Positions 46,560 through 60,043 of a DNA stretch of 64,000 nt are shown piece by piece; position 1 is the stretch's first letter; each line of letters starts with the position of its first letter. The DNA is from Zanthoxylum bungeanum (taxonomy: Eukaryota; Streptophyta; Magnoliopsida; Sapindales; Rutaceae). The position numbers and the translations under genes are program-made. Under the pieces are notes generated by a model, which had not been told where the DNA came from, made no database searches, and was given only the letters and a program-made list of their open reading frames with translations. The stretch is from assembly GCA_019454045.1 (NCBI GenBank), contig SKCR01041831.1, positions 62,001 through 126,000 on the forward strand, read 5' to 3'.

Positions 46560-49130
46560 CATTATTAAGCATCAATTTGAATTAGGGTAAAATTAGGGTA
46601 AAATTAATTTGAGCATGATTTGATGAAATTGTTTGTTTGAATATGCTTGAATGATGATAACTTAGAGTTATGCATGATCAATTCGATGAAAATTGAATTG
46701 GATTATTTTTTCCCCAAATGTTTGGCTTGGCCGAAAGTTTGAGTATTCCCTAAAGTCATGGTAATTTTGTTTTTTGATCATTGGATGAGTTGGAAGACAT
46801 GGGATAAATTGATTTAGGATTTAATTAGATTAAAATCGAAATCGGATTTAAAATCCCTAAATTGCCGTGAGCTTAATAGCATGTAATGAGATGATTTTTT
46901 GATTCAATAATGTTGGACATGTGTTGATGATGATTAGCATGATTAATTATGTAAATTGATATTTTAAAAATGTTACTTTGAATAATTAATTATGGCTATA
47001 TACTTTAAATTGATTTAATTGTGATAGTTGGAATATTGTGATTAAATTAATTGGGCTTAATTTGGAATTGGGCTTATAAAGTTGTATTTGGGCTTAATGG
47101 GCTTGGTTGGGCCAAGTTTGGTTTAGGTTAATTGGTTGATCCAATTGGGCCTAAAACCATTTCCATAAAGTCCAAATATGATTAAATGGGCCTTTAAAAT
47201 TTTGATTGGGCCTAAATTGATTTTTGGCAAAGGGTGATTCCTTATTAGGATTTCGTTGCCAAATTCCATGGCTTATAAATTAATTGAAAGCCCATTGGAC
47301 TTTAATTAAATTGACATTAGATGTTAATTGGGCTTTGAGACCCATGTAGATTAGATTTAGAATCTAAGTCACAAAGGCTCATTAATAAAGTGTAATTATT
47401 TAATTTGGAATTAAATAAAGAATTAGTATTAAATACAAATTAAATTGGATTTAATATTGTAGTTTGATATAATTCAAGAATTCGTACTTTGAGTACTTAT
47501 TCTTAAACGAGTCGGACTCGCGCAAATCAAATCGTTGTTTGAACATTGGATGGTCATTAATTTCAGATTAATTAATTGGATAAGATTGATTGATAACATG
47601 CTTTGTGTGAATACATGGATGTGATGTATGAATAATGTATATCAGATGGATATTAGATGGGTGAGAGCAATTTTGGAAATTGTTGTAATAAATTTAGAAT
47701 TTATTAAATTGGACCTGCGTGTCCAGCCTATTACCTCTTGACTCTTTGTATTTCTCTTCTCACCTATTCCCCTCAATGTAAATGAGATTTCTTTAGAAGT
47801 GTTATGTAATTGGGTAGAAGTAAGATTTGTGGTAGTGGGAGAGAGGAAATGGAGAGATTTGTTCTAGAAACAAAATGTTTTAAATATCCATCCGCATATC
47901 ATTATTAAATTTATTTACCGCGCCTTATTATGCTTTTAGAATGCATGTTTAAGGGCGTATGATGAGACCTAATCAAAGATAATTAATTGGTTGCCAATTA
48001 TGCGAAAAACCCTCAATAAATATTAAGCGTTTTCCTTCAATTGAATGATTCATTCTCAAGATCCAAGATTGACACTAGTTTGTTGGCCAAAGTCAAGACC
48101 TTTGTCATCACGGATGTGTTTGAAACTTGAAGGCTTTGTTCCATATCGCATGTCTTGTCCAAGTTGTGATTTGTTGGCCAAAGTCAAGATCACTTCTTGT
48201 CCATCGACATCGATTACGAAGCTTTCCAAGGTCAATGGGTCCCGCTTAACTGGAATCATTAAGTTTGTTGTGCCAAAGCCAAGGCTTAGTTGATTCAGAG
48301 GAAAAAGTTTAGGGAATATATTGGCATATATTAGATATGTGTTTCGGACTTGGATTTCCACCTACTGGATCTAGGAATTGGATGAGATCCAATTGATCTT
48401 AGAGATCTACCTAGTTAAATATCATACAATTTTTTGGCCAAAGTCAAGGTTGTGTGTTATTTAACGGGAACCTAGCCCACTAGGAAACAAGGTTTCCCGA
48501 GTACTCAACAGAGGGTTAGAGGCTAGCCGAAAAATCTTGGGAGGCAAGTATTAAATTTTCAATTTCGTTTAGATACTTGCCAATACGCGCTCATTTCAAT
48601 TTTTTCGTCATAAAATAAATATATTAGTTGGACTAATATTTAATTGTTGTTTTAAATTAAACAGTTAGACATTATTCAAACTATTTCAAATAATAGTTGA
48701 TTATATAATTGGATTATAGTAATCAATATATTTGAATTTAAATAATCAAATTATAGTTGATTATATAGTTAGACTGTAGTAATCATTATATTAAATAGTA
48801 CCTGAAATCATTGAATTGATAGTTGGACTATTGGAATCAAGATAACTGAAAGATTAGCGTTTAAAACATAATCCTGGGAGAAAATGTCTTTAAACGGCTT
48901 TAATTTTCAAATTGGGAATAAACCTCAGGATAGTCCTGGGAACTGAGAAGTTATTCTATTTGATAGAGCAACCTCTTGGGCCTAAGCCCGGAATTGAGCT
49001 AATAATAGAACATGATATTTGGAATATTCATGTAATGATAACTTTAGTGCTTAATCCGTTATGCTTACTGCAATAACTCTTTAATTCCGTCATCAAAATT
49101 AAGGATTAGATCCTTGTACCATGATGATGA
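46560..49130 (+). other. E3 non-coding leader
   Basis: Colinear with the other family leaders. TGGGCY motifs lie at about 47050-47340, TTGGCCAAAGTCAAG near 48082, 48175 and 48435, and CCA-loop hairpins (here read as TGG) at about 48600-48850. The 82-codon frame at 48045-48293 overlies the motif block; a similar frame exists in E4 (53822-54070), so it is noted but not called a gene. Confidence 0.65.
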
Positions 49131-49139
49131 AATTAAAGA

Positions 49140-50217
49140 TCTTCATAGATCTATTCTTAGATCTTAGAAGTACAAATTGCATAAGAAGCTCTTTCGCTCA
49201 CGTATGTCAGAGGGTACATCTGTCGAGCACTAAGTGTCACAGATGATTACTGACATCGATCAGCTAGGTTAACTGGGCATTACCTACGTGGCCGAGACTA
49301 TCAAAGATTTGATCGTATAGTCTCTACCCAAAAGCTGGGGCAGGTTCATTGAGAACCAAGAGTAAACTCTTGGAGAGTTGATGGCTATGCTCTAGGAGGC
49401 AGAGCTAGAGCTTCTAAAAGTGGCAAAGGCAAAATCATCATAGTCTTCTGGGAAGACAAAGGACATATCCCAAGATGTCTGCCTAAACTTTGGCAAACGG
49501 GGTCACTGGATGTGTGACTGCCGTATGGACAAGGTAGACATGAAGGAAGTGAAGAAGTGGCAAGGCTCCGACTTCAAATATGTTTGTCATAAACATGTTC
49601 ACTATTAGTTTCAAAATTAGATTTTTGATACTAGATGTGGTACATAGATATGTACTGATGTGCAGAATCTGCTGATAAGCAGGATACTGACTTCAGTTGA
49701 GATCTAAACTACGAATCGAAAACGAGACGAGAGTCGCTGTTTTAACCGTAGAATCTTAAGTTTATGAACTACCCTTCGGGTATGTACTTAAAATTAGGAA
49801 ACTGTTATAATGTACCTAGTTTGACTAGAAACATTATCCCTATATCAGAGTATAATCCGTTGTGGATATACCTTTATATTCTAGAACACTAAAGTTTTTT
49901 ATTTTATAAAGATGATATTGAGATAAGAACATTAGATGTGAATAATAATATTTATATTTTGAATATAAATGAATCTCAAACGTATGACATGACAAACAAA
50001 TAGCTCAAACTGAATTAATCAGATGAGACTTATAAGTGGCATTGTTGTCTGGGACACATTAAACAAGACTCGTATTTCCACACTTTTGAAGAGTAGATAC
50101 AAGGACGGATTTGATTCTATTCAAATAATGTCTACGAATCTAGTTTATTAGGCAAAGTGCCAAAAACACTTTTTACTTGGTAAAAGTGTAAGTGCCACCG
50201 ATCTGTTAGCCCTCGTT
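49140..50217 (+). pseudogene. E3 decayed gag C-half, protease and pre-integrase
   Basis: 49180 onward reads KLFRSRMSEGTSVEH and, further on, ITYVAETIKDLIV and TLGELMAM, the UBN2 gag region with several stops. A knuckle remnant CLNFGKRGHWMCDC (about 49480-49521) has lost its second Cys (now Phe). FDTRCGT then ICTDVQN (about 49627-49670) is the protease site with DTG changed to DTR. RNIISIS-type text follows near 49830. WHCCLGHIKQDS (about 50040) marks pre-integrase. The gag N-terminal half is not found. Confidence 0.78.
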
Positions 50218-50222
50218 CATAG
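50218..50222 (+). other. Target-site duplication CATAG (left) of E4
   Basis: CATAG here and at 60039-60043. Removing E4 and one copy rejoins the E3 integrase start in the same reading sense ('LVH' then 'SDV'-like text). Confidence 0.9.
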
Positions 50223-52273
50223 TGTTGGACAATTATGACCTATAGCGTCACTATTTGTACAGATCATGGTGTTGTTGTACAAATTAACTATGTGACAAAG
50301 GAGATTTCTCTCTTATCATTTGTGATTAGATCACCTAGATGTATAAATGATAAGAGGTCCTTATGATTTGTTCCTGGATTGAGAATGATATGAGACAGTA
50401 TCAGTCCACGAAGGATAAATCATTAAATATCCCTAGTCAGAGTATTATCGAGATTGGACATCGATGAATGCGTAAAAGACTAGTATTACACTTGTGCGCA
50501 TTGTGAGGGCATAACGACATAGTTCTCATATATTTGGGTATATGATACTCATGCAAGTGTAATAGGAGGTTGTGTTTTACCGATGATACGGGAAACAGCT
50601 TCGTTCTGGATAGACCCCCTCAAAATTCATTGGTATTATGACTATGTGTCTATCGAAGTCCGAAATCAGGGTAGGTGTATTTGGTCTTAACCTGAGACTT
50701 GCACCGCTAATACTTGCAACAATCAATATACTTTGGTTTTGGTCGTCCATGGCTTTAACAAGTTGTGTGTACAACTCTGCTGGGTATATTGAGAATCGTA
50801 GTGTGTTGGGTGTGATGTCAAGACGGAAGTATCACTCCAGTCATATGGAGATGATGATCGCGTAGGGATACAGTACTGGTTCTCCAAAGAGTTGCAACCA
50901 TCGGGATAATATGACTTGGTCATGATTATCCGATAATAAGGAGACTAGTTGCTCGTAATCCGATATATGCTTCGTACGGGGCAGACACTCTACCATCCCC
51001 AGGCCTTGCATGTGATCATCCGATACTGGATCGAAATACGCAATACTCCGTCTACTACGCCTGATACAGATCTTATATTCCTGTAAGGATATTGATGGAG
51101 AATTGGATAGGCATGGCGCTTTGCTAGAAGCCAACCCTATCTTGTAAATCGGTACAAACATAGTACTAGGTACTTACGTGTTCGGATAGTCCGACGACCC
51201 GATTTACTGCCAACATTTCCAGGGATCTCATGGGTCGCTTCCCGAAGATTCACCGATGACGTATGACTCGCACTTTTAATTAATATGGGATTAATTAGAT
51301 GAGAGAGAAAATTAATCTGGGATTAATTGCGGAGATATTTTATCTGGGATAAAATATCAATAAAAGAGAGATCACGATTAATTTGGAATTAATCGATAAA
51401 TTAATATATTCGATATATTAAACAAAATTGGATTTCGACGCTGAATTGAAATTAGATTTTAATTCGGGCAAACGAATTAATTTAGAATTAATTCATTAGC
51501 GACGTAAATAGTGATTTCGCTAGGCATAATCATTTAATTGCGTCGCAACGAAAAATTCGTTAATTTAGAATTAGCGAACCCGAGCCCGAGATTATTTGCT
51601 AGCGCATTCACATTTCGAATTTGAGTGCGGCACGCAAGTCAAATCAAACGTCAAATCGCTAGTCGCATCTAGCGTCACATCATTCGTCAATCAAGTGATG
51701 GATGTCTTTCAGTATGAGTGATTGACACCAGTCACTATTCATGACTTGATGGAAGTTGATGGAAAGCATTTATGGCTTATTTTTTGGTAAAAGTATTAAT
51801 TGATTTTTTTAAAATCAATTGTGTATTAGATACACTTTTATCAACCACCAACTCATTCTCTCTCATGGCTCACGAATTGGAGCCAAATTCATCTCTTCTC
51901 TCTCGGCCTTAAAGGCATTTTCTTGTTCTGTTTTTCTGGGCAGAAACCGACCTTGAAGGGAAGCAAAATGTGGTGATTTTGTGGCAAAATCATCAAGAGC
52001 TAGCACTCCGTGAGACATGCGAAGGTGATAGGGAAGTCCACCCATGAGCATGGAAGTTTATAACAAAGCTTGGAGCTTTTATGGACATCAATGGCCGAAT
52101 TCTTGGAGGAGGAAACCAGCTCACTGCCAAATGCACCAAAGAGGTAGAAAAAGTTTTTGTTGTCCACCGCGTCGCTCAACCGATCGATGTAAGTATTCCG
52201 CGACTTTCTCCAATGTATTCACATGTATATTTATGCTTGTTATTCGATCCTCGGGGCTGTAGAAACTCCAACA
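50223..52273 (+). repeat. E4 5' LTR
   Basis: TG...CA ends, hairpin array at 51276-51495, antisense frame at 50577-50774. Confidence 0.92.
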
Positions 52274-52274
52274 A

Positions 52275-52286
52275 TGGTATCAGAGC
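52275..52286 (+). other. E4 primer-binding site
   Basis: TGGTATCAGAGC, one base after the LTR end. Confidence 0.92.
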
Positions 52287-54870
52287 CATGTTGAAAAGCA
52301 TGAAATTTGATTAGGGCTTAAAATTTGGGTAAATTGATTTTGAGCATGAATTTATGAAATTGGATGAATGAATATGCTTAAATGTGTTTTATTGATGATT
52401 GATTGGATCAATTTGATCAAATGTTGTTTGGAAAAAATTTGTCCAAAATCTTAGCTTGGCTGAGAGATATAGCCCTAAATGTCTTGGTGATTTTTTGATT
52501 TTTGAGTCATTGGATGAGTTGGAATCAATTGGAAATGATGATTTAATGTTTAATTGGATCAATTGGATTGGATTTAAAATTGGATATAAAAATCCTCACT
52601 TTGCCGAGACTTGACTAGCATGTTTGGGTTTGATTTTTGATCAAAATGTGTTGGACACTAATTGATGTAATTGAGCATGATTAATTAGGCTAATTGATGT
52701 TTTAGAAATGTTAATTGTGTAATTAATTGTGTAATACACTTTATGTAATTAAATTGTAAAATTGGGTTTTTGTAATTTAATTATATTGGGCCTATTTTAG
52801 AAATTGGGCTTGTAAAGTTGTTGATGGGCTTATTGGGCTTCGTTGTACTAAGTTGGGTTTAGGCTAATTGGTTAGATCCAATTGGGCCCAAAACCGCTTC
52901 CATAAAGCCCAAATGCGACTAATGGACCTTTAATTATTTAATTGGGTCTAATGAGCCTAAATTGATTTCTAGGCTTATAGGGTTACTCCTTGATTGGGCT
53001 TTGGTTATTGGGTTTGACCCGAGTTGACCAAAAGTCCAAGCCTTAAAGAAATTAATTAAAATCCCATTGGACTTTAATTTAATTAACGTTGGACGTTAAT
53101 CGGGCTTTGAGACCCGTAACGATTAAATTTGGAATTTAAGTCGTAAAGGTTCGTGAAATAAAGTGTGATATTTAATTTGGAATTAAATAGCGGATTTGTA
53201 TTAAATACATATTAAATTGGATTTAAATGTTGTAGTTTAATTTAATTCAAGAATTTATACTTTGAGTACTTATTCGCAAAACGAGTTTGACTCGAGCAAA
53301 ATCAAATCGTTGTTTGAACATTGGATGATCGCTAACTATCAGATTAATTAATTTGATTAGATTGATTGATAACATGCTTGTGTGAATACATGGTTGCGAT
53401 GCATGAATAATGTATATCAGATGGATATTAGATGGGTGAGGCAATTTTAGAAATTGTTGTAATAAATTTGGAATTTATTAATTGGACCTGCGTGTCCAGC
53501 CTTATTACCTCCTTATTCTTTGTATTCTCTTCTCACCTATTCCCCTCAATGTAAATGAGGTTTCTTTAGAAGTGTTGTGTAACGGGTAGAAGCAAATACT
53601 TGTGCTATTGGGAGAGAGGAAATGGAGAGATTTGATCTAGGATCAATGTGTAAAGTATCCATCCGCATATCATTATTATTTTATTATACGCGCTTTATTA
53701 TGTATTTAGAATGCATGTTTAAGGGTGTATGATGATGAGACCTTAACAAAGATAATAAATTGGTTGCCAATTTGCACGCGAAAAACCCCCACAAAATATT
53801 AAGCGTTTTTCCTTCCATTGAGTGATTCTTACTCAAGATCCGAGACTGGCATTGGCTTATTGGCCAAAGTCAAGGCCTTTGTCCGTCGAAGATGTGTTTG
53901 AATCACGAGAGCTTTGTTCCATATTGGTGTCTTGTCCAAGTTGTGGTTTGTTGGCCAAAGTCAAGACCACTTCTTATCCATCGAAATTGATTACGAAGCT
54001 TTCCATGGTCAATGGGTCATGCTTAACTGGGATCACTAAGTTTGTTGTGCCAAAGCCAAGGCTTAGTTGATTCAGAGGAAAAAGGTTAGGCAATATATTG
54101 GATATATTGACATATATAAGATATATATTTCGGACTTGGATGTCCCCTACTGGATCTAGGAATTGGATTGGATCCAATTGATCTTAGAGATCTACCTAAT
54201 TAATTATCATACAATTTTTTGGCCAAAGTCAAGATTGTGTGATATTTAACGGGATCCTAGCCCACTAGGAAACACGATTTCCCAAGTACTTGAAAGAGGG
54301 TTAGAGGCTCGCCGAAAAATAGTGGGAGGCAGGAATTGAATTTGCAATATTCGTTTAATTACTTGCCATACGCGCTCAATCAAATATCATTCGTTAATAA
54401 ATTAAATGTTAGTTGGACTAATATTTAAATTGTTGTTTTAATTAACAGTTGGACTGTATTCAATCTATTAAATTATAGTTGATTAAATAGTTGGACTATT
54501 ATAATCACTATAATAAATAGTACCTAAATCGTTGATTAAATAGTTGGACTATTAGAATCAAGATATAATTGAAAGATGGACATTTAAAACATAATCCTAG
54601 GGAAAATGTATTTAAATGGTTTAATTTTTCATATTGGGAATATAATTTCAGGATAGTCCTGCAAACTAATAAGTTACATTATTTGATAAAATAACATATT
54701 ATGCCTAAGCCCGGAGTTAAGCAAATAGTAGAGCATGATCTTTGGAAGATTCTTGTGATGATAACTTTAGTGCTTAATCCATTAAACTTGCTAATTAGAC
54801 TCCTTAATTTCTTAATCAGAACTAAGGATTAGATTCTTAAAGTATGATAAAGAAATTGAAGGATATTCAT
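52287..54870 (+). other. E4 non-coding leader
   Basis: Seven TGGGCY motifs between 52785 and 52990 (both strands). TTGGCCAAAGTCAAG near 53861, 53951 and 54220, plus the relative TGCCAAAGCCAAGG near 54049. ATAGTTGGACTAT hairpins at about 54400-54560. No coding sequence is supported. Confidence 0.68.
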
Positions 54871-54879
54871 AAATCTATT

Positions 54880-57800
54880 TTTAGATCTTAGAAGTACTTA
54901 ATTGCAATAATTACCCTTGGAGAGTTAATGGCTAATCTCAATGAGACAAAGCCAAAGTTTGCAATAGGCAAGTAGCGCAAGGCGCACCTTACTTCGACAT
55001 TCCAGAATGCCAAGGCTAGGCCGAAAGGCTTCTGAAATGTGGAAAAGGGCAAAGGCTAAATCATTATAGTCTTCTGGGAAGATAAATGACATATCCCAAA
55101 ATGTCTGTCTAAATTATGGCAAACGGGATCGCGGAAGCGTGACTGCCGTTTGAACAAAGCAGACATGAAGGAATTGAAGACGAGCAAGGCTCTAACTTCA
55201 AATATGATTGTCATTATTATGTTCATTACTAGTATTAAAATTAGATTTTAAATACTTAGTGTGATACATAAATATGCACTGGTGTTCAGAATCTGCTATG
55301 AGCATGATACTGACTTCGGTTGAGATTTATCTGTGAATTGGAAACATGACGAAAGTCGCTGTTTTAACCGTAGAAACCTAATTTAGGAACTACCCTTCGG
55401 GTGTGTACCTAAATTGGAAAGTGTTATAATGTAACTAGTTTGACTATAAACATTATCTCTGTATCAGTGTATAATCTGTTGCGGATTTACCTTTATATTC
55501 TAGAACACTAAAGTGTTTTATTTTATAAAGATGATATTGAGATAAATACATTAGATGTGAATAACAACATTTATATTTTGAATATAAATAAATCTCAAAC
55601 ATATAACATGACAAACAAATAGCTCGAACTGATTTGATCAGAAGAAACTAATTTGTGGCATTGTTGTCTGGGACACAATTAAACAAGACTCGTATATCTA
55701 CACTTTTGAAGAGTGGGTACTAGGACAAATTTATTCCATTCAAATAAAGTCTAGGAATCTAGTTTATTGGGCAATGTGCCTAAAACACTATTTACTTGGT
55801 AAAAGTACAAATGCCACCGATTTGTTCACCCTAGTTCATGGTGAAGCAAGTAGGCCCATATCCAGCTAGGCTAGATGTGGATACGAATATTTCGTGACCT
55901 TTACGGATGTGGCATCGCGTTATGGTTATGTGTTTCTTTAAGAACACAAATCGGAAACTTTTAAAGTTTCGACACGAAGGAGACAAACAGATCGGCTAAA
56001 GTATTATATCGTCACGGTTAGACCATGATGAAAATAATTAAGCAATAAGTTTCTAATATACTTGAAAGAGTATAGTATTCTTTCAATGAGGACTCCTCCC
56101 GGAACACGTCATTTTGACGGTGTGTCTGAACTGAGTAATCGAATTTTGTTGGACATGATAAGGTTAATCATGAGTCGCTCTGAGCTACCATTTCCTTCAA
56201 CGGATAAGCATAAACAATGCAAAAATTATTTAGAATAAGGTTCCATAAAATCTATTTGACAGACTTCATATTAGATATGAACAGGAAAGAAACCAGTTTT
56301 CTCAATCTTGATAATTTGGGAATGCTAGGCATATGTTTGGATGATACCAAACTAGAACCCAAATTGGATAAGTGCCAATTGTAGGTTATCATAGGGATAC
56401 CAAAGTATTGTACTTATACATCTCACGAGAGAACAATTTAATTGTTGCTCACCATGCGATTTTCCTAAGAGGAATATCGATATGCAGTGTTAAGTGGGAG
56501 GATAGTAAAACTCAATGAAATTCAGAGTAATATTATTCCAGGCACCGAATCTTAATGGAACATAAATAGTTCATCAAGGATGAAATTATACCAGTAATCT
56601 TCGAATACACAAGAACCGCGTAAGTCGGAGAGAGTCAGAAGACAACCTGGGGTATGAGTTTGTGATCTCACCTCATAAAGATGTCAATCTTTTGAGGAAC
56701 ACCAACTGACTACGTTTGAGGAAGTGATACAAGGTATCGACTCCCTATTATGGCAAAGCGCCATGAGTTCGAAATGGATTCCATGTAAATCAACAAGTTT
56801 GGATACTAGTTGATGTACCGCAAGGCATTGTGTCTATTGGTACTATATCAGTCTTCAAGGAAGACATACATGGAAGGCAACATACCAACGCACTAAGCTA
56901 GGCTTGTAGCGAAAAGGTATCGTTATCAACATTGTGTTGATTACGATTCAACCTTTTACCTGTTGCCACGGTAAATCCATTTGGATAATGCTTGCTAAAG
57001 CTGCATGTTTCATTTATGAAATATGTCAGCTGAACGGGAAAATCGCTTTCCTTAACTGGAAACCTTTTAGGAGGATGTTTACAACATCCTGTCGGTTTTG
57101 TCGTACCAAAACTAGCAAACAAGGTTTGCAGGTTATTCGATCCATGTTTGGATTGAAGCAAGCATTAGGTTTTTGGAATTATCGTTTTGATGTAATCATA
57201 ATAGTATATGATTTAATTCAAAACAAAATGATTCTTGTGTATATATGGAGGTTAGTGGGAGCGCACTGAATGTGAAAGTCTTAAATAATGATAATACATC
57301 ATTTCTCGAAAATGATATTCCCATAATTATAATCGGTGAAAGCTTGGCTTTCATGAAAACTCTCCGAGAAATCATACATTGAAAAATGTACGTGACCTGG
57401 TGTCTCATACGCTTTGAGCATATGGATTCAAAATCAGGCCAATCCAAGTGATAGTCACTCGATTGATATTAAGAATCTTTTAGTATCTTAGAGATCTAAG
57501 GATGCTGTCTTAAACTATGGAGAATGAGAATTTGAAGTGACTGGGATCACTGTAGCAAGTTTCCTAAACCGATAAAACGACTATAAGTCGTAACAATGGT
57601 ACAATACAGTTTGAATAACAGAACAGTGAGCTGGAAATCTTCCAAGCAAGATACTGTTACCGAATAAACAACAAATGCGGGTTATTACTGCAGCTAAGGC
57701 AGCAATAGAAGCCTTCTGGGTCGATATAAATCTAATTAGATTAGATATAGTTCTGTTAGCAGCTGAGCTAAAGAATTAATGGTCTCATCAACGATCCAGA

Positions 57801-57974
57801 TACATACTTTGATATTCATCTAATTCGTTCGGATTATACATCGTGGCGATGTGATGATCTTATAAATCGCATCAGACGATAATCATGCAAATCCACTGAC
57901 GAAAGCCTTTTCTCAGCAATTTGAGCCAACCGTACATAGTTCGGGTGTAAGACACTCGAGTGACTGGCTATAGG
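54880..57974 (+). pseudogene. E4 decayed gag remnant and copia pol
   Basis: The gag UBN2 region is largely missing; a frameshifted knuckle starts near 55105. Protease and pre-integrase remnants run to about 55850, and integrase follows to about 56230. RT is clear at 57138-57230 (SMFGLKQALGFWNYRFD). Its YxDD box (57284-57295) reads NNDN. RNase H runs from about 57620, where WKSSKQDTVT is readable, to HANPLTKAF and the terminal DWL plus TAG (57964-57974), which is the natural pol end just before the polypurine tract. Frameshifts and stops throughout. Confidence 0.8.
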
Positions 57975-57976
57975 CC

Positions 57977-57987
57977 AAGTGGGAGAT
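57977..57987 (+). other. E4 polypurine tract
   Basis: AAGTGGGAGAT directly before the 3' LTR. Confidence 0.9.
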
Positions 57988-60038
57988 TGTTGGAAAATTA
58001 TGACCCATAGCGTCACTATTTGTACAGATCATGGTGTTATTGTACAAATTAACTATGTGACAAAGGAGATTACTCTCTTATCATTTGTGATTAGATCACC
58101 TAGATGTATAAATGATAGGAGGTCCTTATGATTTGTTGCTGGATTGAGAATGATATGAGACAGTATCAGTCCACGAAGGATAAATCATTAAATATCCATA
58201 GTAAGAGTATTATCGAGATTGGACATCGATAAATGCGTAAAAGACAAGTATTACACTTGTGCGCGTTGTGAGGGCATAACAACATAGTTCTCATATATTT
58301 GGGTATAAGATACTCATGCAAGTGTAATAGGAGGTTGTGTTTTACCGATGGTACGAGAAACAGCTTCGCTCTGGATAGACCCCATCGGAATTCCATTGGT
58401 AGTATGACTATGTGTCTATGGAAGTCCGAAATCAGGGTAGGTGTATTTGGTCTTAACCTGAGACTTGCACCGCTAATACTTGCGACAATCAATATACTTT
58501 GGTTTTGGTCGTCCATGGCTTAACAGGTTATGTGTACAACTCTGCTGGGTAAATTGAGAATCGTAGTGTGTTGGGTGTGATGTCAAGACGGAAGTATCAC
58601 TCCAGTCATATGGAGATGATGATCGCGTAGGGATACAGTACTGGTTCTCCAAAGGGTTGCAACCATCGGGATAATATGACTTGGTCATGATTATCCGATA
58701 ATAAGGAGACTAGTTGCTCGTAATCCGATATATGCTTCGTACGGGGCAGACATTGTACCAGCCCCAGGCCTTGCATGTGATCATCCGATACTTGATCGAA
58801 ATACGCAATACTACGTATACTACGCCTGATACAGATCTTATATTCCTGTAAGGATATTTCTGGAGAATTGGGTAGGCATGGCGCTTTGCTATAAGCCAAC
58901 CTTGTCTTTTAAATCGGTACAAACGTAGTACTAGGTACTTACGTGTTCGGATAGTCCGACGACCCGATTTACTGCCAACATATCCGGGGATCTCATGGGT
59001 CGCTTCCCCGAAGATTCACCGATGACGTATGACTCGCACTTTTAATTAATCTGGGATTAATTAGATGAGAGAGAAAATTAATCTGGGATTAATTGCGGAG
59101 ATATTTTATCTGGGATAAAATACCAATAAAAGAGAGATAACGATTAATTTGGAATCAATCGATAAATTAATATATTCGATATATTAAACGAAATTGGATT
59201 TCGACGAGGAATTGAAATTATATTTTAATTCGGGCAAATGAGTTAATTTAGAATTAATTCGTTAGCGACGTGAATAGTGATTTCGCTAGGCATAATCATT
59301 TAATTATGTCGCATCAGAAAATTCGTTAATTTAGAATTAGCGAACCCGATCCCGAGATTATTTGCGAGTGCATTCGCATTTCGAATTCGAGTGCAGCACA
59401 CAAGTCAAATCAAGCGTCAAATCATTAGTCGCATCTAGCGTCACATCATTCGTCAATCAAGTGATGAATGTCTTTCACTTTGAGTGATTGACACCAGTCA
59501 CTATTCATGACTTGATGGAAGTTGATGGAAAGCATTTATGGCTTATTTTTTGGTATAAGTATTAATTGATTTTTTGAAAATCAATTGTGTATTAGATACA
59601 CTTTTATCAACCACCAACTCATTCTCTCTCATGGCTCACGAATTGGAGCCAAATTCCTCTCTTCTCTCTCGGCCTTAGAGGCATTTTCTTGTTATGTTTT
59701 TCTGGGCAGAAATCGACCTTGAAGGGAAGCAAAGTGTGGTGATTTTGTGGCAAAATCATCAAGAGCTAGCACTCCGTGAGACATGCGAAGGTGATAGGGA
59801 AGTCCACCCATGAGCATGGAAGTTTATAACAAAGCTTGGAGCTTTTATGGACATCAATGGCCGAATTATTGGAGGAGGAAACCAGCTCACTGCCGAATGC
59901 ACCATAATGCAGAAAAAGTTTTGGTTGTCCATCGCGTCGCTCAACCGATCGATTTAAGTATTCCGCGACTTTCTCGAATGTATTCACATGTATGTTTATG
60001 CTTGTTATTCGATCCTCGGGGCCGTAGAAACTCCAACA
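57988..60038 (+). repeat. E4 3' LTR
   Basis: Same length as the 5' LTR. Hairpin array at 59043-59270. An antisense frame at 58166-58516 is related to that of the other LTRs. Followed by TSD CATAG at 60039-60043. Confidence 0.92.
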
Positions 60039-60043
60039 CATAG

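Larger units (their letters stand above)
50223..60038 (+). mobile_element. E4: complete but defective Ty1/copia element, plus strand
   Basis: LTRs of 2051 bp each (50223-52273 and 57988-60038), PBS at 52275, polypurine tract at 57977-57987, TSD CATAG on both sides. In the first 300 bp the two LTRs differ at roughly a dozen places by eye, so it is older than E2. It sits in the integrase region of E3. Pol is colinear with E3 but full of stops. Confidence 0.93.

Noticed and set aside
48045..48293. 82-codon frame shared by E3 and E4 (53822-54070) as a small gene
   Set aside because: It overlies the TTGGCCAAAGTCAAG boxes, is disrupted or on another frame in E1/E2, and resembles no known protein. 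Conservation is better explained at the DNA level.
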